Source: Candidatus Uhrbacteria bacterium RIFCSPHIGHO2_02_FULL_53_13 (GTDB lineage: Bacteria > Patescibacteriota > Patescibacteriia > UBA9934 > UBA11717). From it: DNA of 24,973 nt. Each line of letters starts with the position of its first letter. Within the stretch, counting starts at the first letter, position 1. Shown here piece by piece: positions 7,400 to 15,004 of this stretch. The notes under the pieces are model-generated. The model ran no database searches. It was not told the origin of the DNA and was given only the letters and a program-made list of their open reading frames with translations. The stretch is from contig MGDX01000026.1 in the NCBI GenBank assembly GCA_001791035.1, positions 1 to 24,973 of the forward strand, read 5' to 3'. Both the position numbers and the translations under genes were made by a program.

Positions 7400-7464
7400 G
7401 TCATTGCGAACTGCGTGAAGCAATCTCATACTGCGGTAGATTGCTTCGTGGAACTCGCAATGAC
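7400..7464. repeat. Palindromic intergenic repeat, copy 3 (compact, near-perfect)
   Basis: This 65-nt copy shows the basic design best: GTCATTGCGA (7400-7409) pairs exactly with TCGCAATGAC (7455-7464), and GAAGCAATCT (7417-7426) pairs exactly with AGATTGCTTC (7438-7447) around an 11-nt loop. It lies in the 144-nt gap between the RmlC-like gene and the WbpL-like gene. Confidence 0.92.
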
Positions 7465-7499
7465 TATTCTACGACCTCATCATTTCTACAACCTCATCA

Positions 7500-7979
7500 T
7501 TAGCGTTCCTCCACACTCCACGCGTCCCAAAAGCGCGCATCGTACCGAAAGTCGTCTCTCGCGCTCTCTTGAAGTGTGGAAGTGGAAAAATAAACAACGA
7601 TGGAGTCGTTTGTGAGCGTCATGGCGCCGTTGGCATATCCGGGCGGAATCGCGACCACGGCCGGTTTGCTCGCCGACAGAATAAAACGACTCACGCTTGC
7701 CTTTGGATCGGGATGTTCAACATCCGGCACGCTCACCGCTCCGACAATCGCCGCGCCTCGCAGAACCGACACGTACTTCCCCTCCCGCTTGTGCGCGTGC
7801 CACGCGCGAATAAATCCCGCCGTGTGATTTTGCACGAGATAAAATCGCTTGACGCCTTTGAAGTCAAACCCGTTGACAAACGAAATGAGGCCTCGGTCGT
7901 CAACGCTCACACCTCCTTCCATGAGCTTGAGCTCCGTGATGGGAGGCGCGAGCTCAAGATTCGCCAAGACCGTGTCCAT
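7500..7979 (-). CDS. RmlC-like cupin (dTDP-sugar 3,5-epimerase homologue)
   Basis: A 159-aa single-domain cupin. RFYLVQNHTAGFIRAWHAHK (45-64) and KYVSVLRG (68-75) align with the RGLHxQ...KLVRVxxG core of RmlC; H61 is at the catalytic-base position and K68 at the conserved Lys. IPPGYANGAMTL (111-122) matches IPxGFAHGFxxL, with Asn117 where RmlC has His, and Y130 (VVYFST) matches the catalytic Tyr region. The protein is shorter than typical RmlC (about 180 aa). It may be a 3- or 3,5-epimerase or a ketoisomerase acting on a 4-keto sugar, or a divergent homologue with altered activity. The ATG at 7979 overlaps the upstream epimerase gene by 26 nt; longer in-frame starts read through that gene and are rejected. 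No SD is seen, so translation probably depends on coupling. Confidence 0.78.
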   Translation of the reverse strand: MDTVLANLELAPPITELKLMEGGVSVDDRGLISFVNGFDFKGVKRFYLVQNHTAGFIRAWHAHKREGKYVSVLRGAAIVGAVSVPDVEHPDPKASVSRFILSASKPAVVAIPPGYANGAMTLTNDSIVVYFSTSTLQESARDDFRYDARFWDAWSVEER

Positions 7980-8901
7980 ACGCTTTGAGATAAGCCGCGT
8001 TATTGTAGCGCGGATGATTGATGTCTTTGAGGCGGCCGCCGGAAATGAAATCGCGCATTTCTTTGATGCCGTCTTCCACACTGCGCGTAGGCGCAAAGCC
8101 CAAATCGCGGCGCACTTTTGCGCACGAGACTCGGTAGTCCCCCGTCGTCTTGACGTCTGCCTCTTGCACCACCATGCGGCTCCCCGGAACCAGCCGCGCA
8201 ATCGTTTCCGCTATATCCAAAATGGTTCGATTCTCACTCGCGATATTATACACGCCCGTTGCGTCCGCTTCGAGAGCACACACCATGGCATCGGCAACAT
8301 CCCTCACATGCAGTAAAGGGCGGTATTGCGTGCCGCCAAATACCGTCATCGTCCCGTCTATGACCGCGCGCGCCGTAAGCAGGTTCGTCACCAAGTCCAA
8401 TCTCGGCCGAGAGAATGTGTCCCCCAGTCCAAACAGCGTGCTCAACCGAAAAATGAGCGCGTTGTGATTCTGCAGAATCTTCTCCGCTTCCAGTTTTGTT
8501 TGCACATACAGGGAATTGGGAGCGGTGTGGTCTTCTTCCGTCAGCTCTTTGTTCTGCAGTGCGTACACTAAACAGGTTGAAGGAAAAACAATGCGCCCGT
8601 CAAAATGACGAGCGAGCCACTGCACGCTCGTCTGATTGAGTTCCACGGCAAGCTCCGAATACAAGTCGCACGCGCCGTCGGCCACGAGCGCACAGAGCCA
8701 CACCACCGCGTCGGCCCAATCAAGATGTGGTTGGAGCGCCTCGTGGTCGCGAATGTCTCCGCGAACAAAATCAACCGGTTTTAGATACTCCGGCTCAAAG
8801 AGCAACGCATCAAATATGCGCATCGTATGGTCGGTGTTCACCAAAGCGTCTGTGAGCGCTCCGCCAACATAGCCCGCGCCTCCGCAGATGAGGATGTTCA
8901 T
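7954..8901 (-). CDS. Extended-SDR NAD-dependent nucleotide-sugar epimerase/reductase
   Basis: A 315-aa extended short-chain dehydrogenase. It shows the NAD-binding GGAGYVGG (7-14), an acidic residue at the end of beta 2 (D31) consistent with NAD, a VFPSTCLVYA segment with the catalytic Ser/Thr (about 105-114), and YVQTK (132-136) as the YxxxK pair. The C-terminal half has YRPLLHVRDVADAM, typical of GalE-like and WcaG-like enzymes. The reaction is probably epimerisation or reduction of a nucleotide-linked keto sugar; the exact substrate cannot be read from sequence. It overlaps the upstream glycosyltransferase by ATGA and the downstream RmlC-like gene by 26 nt, suggesting that the epimerase and cupin act in the same pathway. 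Confidence 0.88.
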   Translation of the reverse strand: MNILICGGAGYVGGALTDALVNTDHTMRIFDALLFEPEYLKPVDFVRGDIRDHEALQPHLDWADAVVWLCALVADGACDLYSELAVELNQTSVQWLARHFDGRIVFPSTCLVYALQNKELTEEDHTAPNSLYVQTKLEAEKILQNHNALIFRLSTLFGLGDTFSRPRLDLVTNLLTARAVIDGTMTVFGGTQYRPLLHVRDVADAMVCALEADATGVYNIASENRTILDIAETIARLVPGSRMVVQEADVKTTGDYRVSCAKVRRDLGFAPTRSVEDGIKEMRDFISGGRLKDINHPRYNNAAYLKAYGHGLGES

Positions 8902-10136
8902 GGGGGTAGTATAGCAAACTCATCCACCAGAAGCCCTAAAAGTTGAGAAATACAGACCTCTTTTGTGACGTAGCGTTTTACATATGCGCGGCCGCTTTCG
9001 CCGTACCGTTTACGAGCTTCCGCGTCCTTGGCAAGCTGTAAAACAAGGCGCGCGGCGGCGGCGGCGTCGCGCGACTTCATCACAAGACCACACTGTGCGG
9101 TTTGGATGATCTCATGGCCTTCGCTCTCAGGATTCAGAAACGCTACAACCGGCAAACCCGATGCCATAAAGCCGTACAACTTCCCTGGAACCGTCGGCGT
9201 TTTGCAATCCATGCGCAACGAGAGCAATCCGGCGTCGGCTTCTTTGAGTAGTGACGGATACGCGTCGGGAGACACGAACGGACGAAAGTGCACGTTGTTG
9301 ATTTCCTCGTCGCGCACGCGCTTTTGCAGATGCTCCGTCTCCGTACCATCACCAACGAACACAAAATGGATATGCGCGTGATCACGAAGAACCTTAGCAA
9401 CATCGAGCACAAAATCCAGTCCTTGCGTCGGCCCCAAAATGCCGGGGAACACCATCAGAAACGCCGATTCAAGTTTGAGCACCGCGCGCAATGCGCCCGT
9501 CGCTTGCGCATGATCGTACGGCATCGCATCAATCCAGTTGGGTACGACCGTCACGCACTCTATTGGAACATGCTTACGTTCCACGAGCAGGTTTCGCGCG
9601 CGATTCGTGCACGTCGTGATCGCATCCGCGGCCTCGTACGCTCGGCGTTCCATGCGTTCAAAAAACTTGATGATCCATGTGTTCTTCAGAATCCCCAAGT
9701 CAATGGCGCCCTGCGGAAAAATATCTTGAATATTCAACAGATACCGCGCGCCCGTTTTGCGTTTGATGCGATTGCCTACCACGGTGAGCGGCAAGTGGGG
9801 GCTGTACACCACCACTGCGTCTACTCTTTCGCGCACGTGCTTGCGAAATGCCCACATAAACAGCGGAGGCAATAACACCTGTGCCACTCCACGCAACAGA
9901 TACGCAACTTTGTGCGTGGGCAAGGTCTTGATGCGAATGACGCGAACACCTCGTTCGATCGTGACGGTTTGGAATGCGCGCCGCTCGTCCTCTTGACTCA
10001 AATTGTATTGTGGCCACCCGGTGAGCACGGTGACCGTGTGGCCTTTGTGCGCAAGGTATTCGCAGAACTCCCGCACCATCGTTGAGATACTGCGGATTTC
10101 AGGAGGATAACAAATGCTCACGACGACGATGTTCAT
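8898..10136 (-). CDS. GT4 glycosyltransferase, WbuB/WcaI-like
   Basis: A 412-aa GT-B glycosyltransferase. The N-terminal acceptor domain begins IVVVSICYPPEIRS, a start typical of WbuB and WcaI proteins, and has NIQDIFPQGAIDLG (135-148), where WbuB-like enzymes have WvqDlwP. The donor domain shows PGILGPTQGLD (231-241) and VPGKLYGFMASGLPVVAF (316-333) followed by the acidic NPESEG. WbuB transfers L-FucNAc in E. coli, so an N-acetyl-deoxyhexosamine donor is a reasonable guess given the WbpM and WecB-like genes nearby. The gene is joined by ATGA to the genes on both sides. Family is confident, donor and acceptor are inferred. Confidence 0.9.
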   Translation of the reverse strand: MNIVVVSICYPPEIRSISTMVREFCEYLAHKGHTVTVLTGWPQYNLSQEDERRAFQTVTIERGVRVIRIKTLPTHKVAYLLRGVAQVLLPPLFMWAFRKHVRERVDAVVVYSPHLPLTVVGNRIKRKTGARYLLNIQDIFPQGAIDLGILKNTWIIKFFERMERRAYEAADAITTCTNRARNLLVERKHVPIECVTVVPNWIDAMPYDHAQATGALRAVLKLESAFLMVFPGILGPTQGLDFVLDVAKVLRDHAHIHFVFVGDGTETEHLQKRVRDEEINNVHFRPFVSPDAYPSLLKEADAGLLSLRMDCKTPTVPGKLYGFMASGLPVVAFLNPESEGHEIIQTAQCGLVMKSRDAAAAARLVLQLAKDAEARKRYGESGRAYVKRYVTKEVCISQLLGLLVDEFAILPP

Positions 10137-11233
10137 ACCATGCGGTCAAATAACTGGATGAGCTGACGCGCCGTCTTTGTCCAGTCAAAATCTTTCTGAC
10201 GCTCCAACGCCGCGCGCGTAATCCGAGTGCGCACGTCTTCGTCAAACAAGACCTTCTCCAAACCATCGGCGATGCTTTTGGGATCAAACGCTTCCACATA
10301 CACAGCGCCGTCCTTGCAAATTTCCGGCATCGGTTGATGCGTCGTGGTGCAAACGGGCGTCCCGCACGCCATGACTTCAATGAGCGTGTGCGGACACGCT
10401 TCAAGCGTCGAGGGAAACACGAACGCCCGCGCTTGCGCGTACAGTTCGAATAAATCTTTTTGCGGTACGAGGCCCAAAAACTCAATCTGTTTCTGCAAGC
10501 CGTGGTCACGCACAGCTCTTTGGACGCTCTCAAAATACGCTTTGTCGTGTACGCCTCCCGCAAGTTTGAGCGGCGGAACGTCCAAACGGCGCTCACACAG
10601 CCGCGCGTACCCGTGAATCAAATTGAGCTGATTGGCGTAGGCAACAAACTTAGATGCCGACAGCAGAAAATTTTGCCGCGCTGCCGGTTGCGGCGCCTGC
10701 GTCACCGGATTGCCGTTGTAAATCACGACCGTCTTTCCTTCCGCATCCGGAAACCGTTCCACGACGCGCTCTTTGACACCGCGTGAAACGGCCACAATGC
10801 GATCGGCCTTGCGCACGGACAACGCCGTCATCATCCACTTCATTTTCGAAAGGATATTCAACCGCCAGTGGTTGCGATAGTGCGCGTACACAAACGGTTC
10901 CACGTTTCGAATCGCGGTGACCGTTTTACAGGGAGCAAAAAGCACGTTGATGTTTTTTGCCGTGTACACGATATCTATGTGGAGCTGTTTGAGCTTCCAC
11001 GGCAGAGCAACCTGCTCAAACAAGAATCGCTTGAGGCCCGAGGTATTTTGGCCGAGCACTTCGTGAAACACTGCCCGAGAAGACGTCACGCGCTCCATCA
11101 GTGGATGTCCGTGGGAAACAAAAAAGTGAAACGTGTGCGCGCGGCCTTCTTCCACAAGTTTTGGAATGAGGTTTTCAAAATATGTGACACCTCCATACCG
11201 CACTCCGGACAACAGACTCAAGGCGATGTTCAT
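10133..11233 (-). CDS. GT4 family glycosyltransferase
   Basis: A 366-aa GT-B retaining glycosyltransferase. It opens with NIALSLLSGVRYGGVTYFENLI (glycine-rich acceptor-side loop at 10-15), carries VAVSRGVKE (148-156) at the domain junction, and has the EX7E donor motif in FPSTLEACPHTLIE (E278 and E286) followed by ACGTPV (289-294) and MPEI (302-305). It acts on the cytoplasmic face on a lipid-linked glycan; the sugar is unknown. The start is fixed by an ATGA overlap with the AsnB stop; a longer in-frame start reads through asnB. It ends in ATGA with the next glycosyltransferase, so the two enzymes probably work in sequence. Confidence 0.92.
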   Translation of the reverse strand: MNIALSLLSGVRYGGVTYFENLIPKLVEEGRAHTFHFFVSHGHPLMERVTSSRAVFHEVLGQNTSGLKRFLFEQVALPWKLKQLHIDIVYTAKNINVLFAPCKTVTAIRNVEPFVYAHYRNHWRLNILSKMKWMMTALSVRKADRIVAVSRGVKERVVERFPDAEGKTVVIYNGNPVTQAPQPAARQNFLLSASKFVAYANQLNLIHGYARLCERRLDVPPLKLAGGVHDKAYFESVQRAVRDHGLQKQIEFLGLVPQKDLFELYAQARAFVFPSTLEACPHTLIEVMACGTPVCTTTHQPMPEICKDGAVYVEAFDPKSIADGLEKVLFDEDVRTRITRAALERQKDFDWTKTARQLIQLFDRMV

Positions 11234-13083
11234 ACGAGTACGTTTTCTCGCACCCAACGCAAGAGCACATACGGCGCCCATACGCGCGACCAGGTGATCC
11301 CGTGCGTTCCGGACAAAAAATCGCTATACAGTTTGCGCGTCGTATGAAGAGAAAGACCGATCGCCTCGGCGGACGGCGTGTCGTCGAACGTGCTGTGGAG
11401 TTCCTCGGCAAGTTCGTTGCGCAACCACATATCCCATGGAAACGTAAACCCCATTTTTTTGCGCAGATACAGCTCCGGCGGAAGATCGTCCTTCACCGCT
11501 TGCAGAAGCGCCGGTTTTGGAAGTGTTGCGTGCATTTTTGCGTGTTCCGGTAGCGACCATACCGTCTCAACGAGCCGATGATCCAAGAACGGCACGCGTA
11601 CTTCAAGGCCGTGCGCCATGCTCATCACATCCCCATCGCGCAAAAGTGTGTTTGCAAGATAGCCTCGCATCTCCATCAAAGAAACGGCGTTGAAGAAGCT
11701 GGACGCGTCCGCGCGCTCATCTATGAGAGTCATCGTACATGGTGCATTTGGCAGTGAATCAGCAATGGCATCTGGAGTAAACAACTGTCGAGACAGCGCG
11801 TACAGCGAATCCATCGAGTGTCGCTGTGCCACGAGCTGTGCCACCTTGTCACGAGCCGCACCTATGGGCGCCATGCGCGCAACAAGCGGCGCGTAGAGTG
11901 CGCGCGCTTTTGACGGAACGTGACGGTGCAGTGTCGCCACTCCCGCCCATTTCGGAAGCCGTGAAAAATTCGGATAGCCTCCAAACACCTCGTCGCCTCC
12001 TTGACCGGAGAGCACCGCCTTGATGCCGCGCGCGCGCACGGCCTTCGAGATCGCGTACGCATTCACGCCGTCAATCGTCGGCTGGTCCATCGCCTTAAGA
12101 GTGTCGGAGAGCATCGCGGACACCTCGCTCGCCGAAAGCACGATCTCCGTATACGAGGAGCAGAATCGCTCCCCAATCTGCCGCGCGTATGCTCCCTCGG
12201 AATACGCGCGCTCATCAAAGGAGATGTTGAATGCGTGCAGATCGGCGGCTTGCGTGCGATGCGTGAGCACCGCAAGCGCGCTTGAATCCACTCCGCCGCT
12301 CAAAAATAATCCAAGCGGCACGTCGCTCACAAGATGCTCCGTGACGCTTGCATTCAGCGCAGTGTTTACGTCCTCATACGCTGTCTCCTTCCCTGCCTGC
12401 GGCGTCCAGTACGTGTCAATCGTCACCGTGTTCGTGTCCGCATCGAGCACCAGCGTCTGCGCGGGAAGCAATGCCAACACATGCTGAACGATGGTGCGCG
12501 GCGCCTGCACCGATCCGTACGAGAAGAACGACACGCACGCGTACTCGTCTATGGCGCGCGGCACAACGCCCGCGTGCAACAACGCGCGCACTTCGGAAGC
12601 AAATGTGAACGTCCCGTCTCTGTGCGTGTAGTAAAACGGTTTGATGCTGAACCGATCCACGGCACAAAACGCGCGACGACGGCGAGCGTCCCAAATGGCA
12701 AACGCGAACATGCCGCGCAAGCGATGCACGCACGCATCTCCAAATTCGGCGTACGCTTTCAAAAGTACCTCCGTGTCGCTGTGCGTCTTGAACACGTAGC
12801 CGCGATTCTCCAAGTCGCGTTTCAATGCGCGATAGTTGTAGATCTCCCCGTTGAACGTCACCCAGTTCCCCGTGTCTGCGTCGTGCATGGGTTGCGCGGC
12901 CGCCGAAGTCAAATCGAGAATGGCAAGGCGCCGATGCACGAGAGTCACATGCTGGTCGCCCACCAAAAGCGTTTGACATCCCTCGCCGTCCGGTCCGCGA
13001 TGCGCGAGCGCACCCCCAAGACGAGCGCCCATCAAAGGCGCGTCGCTCCTCTCCTTCCCAATAAAACCGGCGATGCCGCACAT
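11230..13083 (-). CDS. asnB: AsnB-type glutamine-hydrolysing asparagine synthase / amidotransferase
   Basis: A 617-aa class II amidotransferase. MCGIAGFIG places the nucleophilic Cys at position 2 after Met removal. HRGPDGEG (28-35), NGEIYNY (78-84) and DRFSIKPFYY (143-152, Ser where most have Gly) complete the glutaminase domain. The synthetase domain has the PP-loop LSGGVDSS (261-268), SGQGGDEVFGG and EVRVPFLDHRLVE. In polysaccharide loci such proteins (for example WbpS) are thought to amidate a sugar or its uronate rather than make free asparagine, and its place between glycosyltransferases fits that. The ATG at 13083 is 2 nt after the preceding stop; an upstream in-frame extension of 40 residues is rejected because Cys2 must be exposed. 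It ends in ATGA with the next gene. Confidence 0.95.
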   Translation of the reverse strand: MCGIAGFIGKERSDAPLMGARLGGALAHRGPDGEGCQTLLVGDQHVTLVHRRLAILDLTSAAAQPMHDADTGNWVTFNGEIYNYRALKRDLENRGYVFKTHSDTEVLLKAYAEFGDACVHRLRGMFAFAIWDARRRRAFCAVDRFSIKPFYYTHRDGTFTFASEVRALLHAGVVPRAIDEYACVSFFSYGSVQAPRTIVQHVLALLPAQTLVLDADTNTVTIDTYWTPQAGKETAYEDVNTALNASVTEHLVSDVPLGLFLSGGVDSSALAVLTHRTQAADLHAFNISFDERAYSEGAYARQIGERFCSSYTEIVLSASEVSAMLSDTLKAMDQPTIDGVNAYAISKAVRARGIKAVLSGQGGDEVFGGYPNFSRLPKWAGVATLHRHVPSKARALYAPLVARMAPIGAARDKVAQLVAQRHSMDSLYALSRQLFTPDAIADSLPNAPCTMTLIDERADASSFFNAVSLMEMRGYLANTLLRDGDVMSMAHGLEVRVPFLDHRLVETVWSLPEHAKMHATLPKPALLQAVKDDLPPELYLRKKMGFTFPWDMWLRNELAEELHSTFDDTPSAEAIGLSLHTTRKLYSDFLSGTHGITWSRVWAPYVLLRWVRENVLV

Positions 13084-13085
13084 AC

Positions 13086-14090
13086 TTATTTCATTTCGTT
13101 CAACGTCGCATGAATCCGCTGTGCGGCAAGATGCCAAGAATGGCGTTCCACAAGATCTTCTGACCGCGTCTTCAAAACCACTGAACGCGACGCCTCTTTG
13201 CATAGCATGTCCGCCAAACGTGCTTCCGATGGACGAAACGTTTCAAAAGGAATCTCGGGTGTCAACAGCTCTCGAGGAATAAATGGACGGCCAAAAAAAT
13301 CATTCGGAACATAGAGTTTTGCACCGCACATCACGGCCTCCATAGCAGAGAGACAGGCGCTTTGAGGCGTCGTAAGACAAAAAATGTCCGTCGTGGCGTA
13401 TCGAGTGATCATCTCCTGCCACGGGACTTTTTGACTGCGTTCGTAGGGATGTCTATCAAGCGGCATGGTATCGTCCACCTCCACAACGCCAAGATTGCTT
13501 TGAACAAAGACGCGAAAACGCGCACCGGTTTTTCGGGCTCTACGGATGGCGCCGTAGTAAGCGGCTGTGCAGTCGCGGACGCCCGCAACATACGGCGGAT
13601 GATCAATAAAGATTGTCAGGGCGTCGTCGTCCTTTTCCTTTGGCGAACACTCTATTGAATCGGCGCACCACCCCATTTCGATAATCCGTATGTTCGAATT
13701 TCTTGCGCGCCGACGAATGGACTTCGTCAGGCGTTCCGAGGGAGGACGGACTGAAAAAATCACATCTTCTACATACGGAACATCGTCATAATTGAAGTCA
13801 TACACAGAGCACAATGGACCAGAGACATGCGAGCGGATGGCTTGAAATAGTTTGCTGTAGCCTTTTTGAATGAGACGATTGGTAAAGCCGCGCTGAAATG
13901 TTGAAAGAACCGCCCATACGTTGTCGCAATCCAAAATGGCGCGAGCACAATCCATCCCCGTCACGTTCACGACATCGTAATATCGCCGCAATTCACACGT
14001 CAAAAAATACGCCGTTACCGAGGCGTGTGAATCCAAGTTCTCACGTTCGAGTGTCTTGTCGTTTCCTCCCCAAATCACGAGTTTTTTCAT
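13086..14090 (-). CDS. Putative GT-B glycosyltransferase of unclear family
   Basis: A 334-aa soluble protein that I do not recognise with certainty. It begins KKLVIWGGNDKTLERENLDS, like a short beta strand and loop of a GT-B acceptor domain. The C-terminal third reads TTDIFCLTTPQSACLSAMEAVMCGAKLYVP (about 262-291), close in layout to the donor-site block of GT4-like enzymes (disordered loop, E in an AMEAVxCG helix, then V.P), though the EX7E spacing is not met. Cysteine content is fairly high. It has no membrane helix. ATGA coupling to the methyltransferase before it, and a 2-nt gap to asnB after it, place it in the glycan operon. Glycosyltransferase is the best guess from fold-like signals and context only. 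Confidence 0.6.
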   Translation of the reverse strand: MKKLVIWGGNDKTLERENLDSHASVTAYFLTCELRRYYDVVNVTGMDCARAILDCDNVWAVLSTFQRGFTNRLIQKGYSKLFQAIRSHVSGPLCSVYDFNYDDVPYVEDVIFSVRPPSERLTKSIRRRARNSNIRIIEMGWCADSIECSPKEKDDDALTIFIDHPPYVAGVRDCTAAYYGAIRRARKTGARFRVFVQSNLGVVEVDDTMPLDRHPYERSQKVPWQEMITRYATTDIFCLTTPQSACLSAMEAVMCGAKLYVPNDFFGRPFIPRELLTPEIPFETFRPSEARLADMLCKEASRSVVLKTRSEDLVERHSWHLAAQRIHATLNEMK

Positions 14091-15004
14091 AGGGGATTCC
14101 TCCCTCTCCCAACAATGCCGTTTGGCCCTTTCTCGACTGTCACATTCACAAGATTCGCCTCTGCAAACCATCGACGCACCGTTCGAAGCGATTGAGGTTT
14201 GTCATATATTGGCGCATACATATCGAACGTGTCCAGGATTGCCCACTCGCGCGCAAGATTGTCTCGCAAACCAAGATGGCCGTACTCTGCAATCGGAAAG
14301 AGGCGCGCGCCGATTTGACCAAAGCGTCGCCGCGTTGCCGTCGCAAGCGGCAAGAGACGAGGAACGCACGCACGCACAGCGCGATACAAAGTAAAAGGCG
14401 GCAATCGCTTTGTCAACGGGCGCAGGAGATACTTCCATTGCAAAAGCGCCGCGACATCTTTGCGATACACATCCACGACGATTTCCCCGCCCGGCTTCAC
14501 AAACCGCACGAGCGAACGAAACGCGCGCTCGGGATCGGGCGTATGCTGGAGAACTCCCAAGCACAACACACGATCGAATGACTCGGGAGGAAACGGAATG
14601 TCGTACACGCTGGCTCGAAAAATGTGCGCCCGCGGATGCGCACCGTGTTGCGCGACGTTCGCTTGCGTTGCATGGCTGGCGTCGAACGAATAGACCTCGG
14701 CACCGGACGCAAGCAAAATCTCCGTAAAACGGCCAGCTCCGGATCCCGCTTCTAGAATCTTTTGCCCCGACAGCTCGCGCGGCCAACCCGTCACGCAAAA
14801 CAGACGATTTCGCGAAATGGGAAGCCCACTATGGCTATCCAGTTGCGCCTTCGCGTGCTGATTCCACTGAAGCCCGAACGCGTCCGTTTCCTCATGGCTT
14901 TGCAAAAACTGCGGCACGCCGTTGTGTGTGGGAATGGAGACATGACACGCCTCACAGCAAAGATCGTCCGTAAGATCGTTATGGCAGATTTGGCACACGA
15001 ACAT
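14087..15004 (-). CDS. SAM-dependent methyltransferase with N-terminal zinc ribbon
   Basis: A 305-aa class I methyltransferase. Cys4-x2-Cys7 and Cys17-x2-Cys20 form a short zinc ribbon like that of Trm112-type N-termini. The SAM-binding motif I is ILEAGSGAGRF (83-93), followed by an acidic strand end (FDAS, 107-110) and VLCLGVLQHTPDPERA as motif IV/post-I. Such two-part proteins are common in glycan gene clusters, where they are thought to methylate a sugar or lipid-linked intermediate. Two other in-frame ATG codons (15013 and 15049) are possible; 15004 is preferred because AAGGG lies at suitable distance upstream, but 15013 is nearly as good. It overlaps the end of the DUF2079 gene by 26 nt and is joined to the next gene by ATGA. 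Confidence 0.82.
   Translation of the reverse strand: MFVCQICHNDLTDDLCCEACHVSIPTHNGVPQFLQSHEETDAFGLQWNQHAKAQLDSHSGLPISRNRLFCVTGWPRELSGQKILEAGSGAGRFTEILLASGAEVYSFDASHATQANVAQHGAHPRAHIFRASVYDIPFPPESFDRVLCLGVLQHTPDPERAFRSLVRFVKPGGEIVVDVYRKDVAALLQWKYLLRPLTKRLPPFTLYRAVRACVPRLLPLATATRRRFGQIGARLFPIAEYGHLGLRDNLAREWAILDTFDMYAPIYDKPQSLRTVRRWFAEANLVNVTVEKGPNGIVGRGRNPL

Noticed and set aside
12334..13113. Plus-strand ORF of 259 codons opposite asnB
   Set aside because: It is antisense to the fully conserved glutaminase domain of AsnB, with a highly basic low-quality composition.
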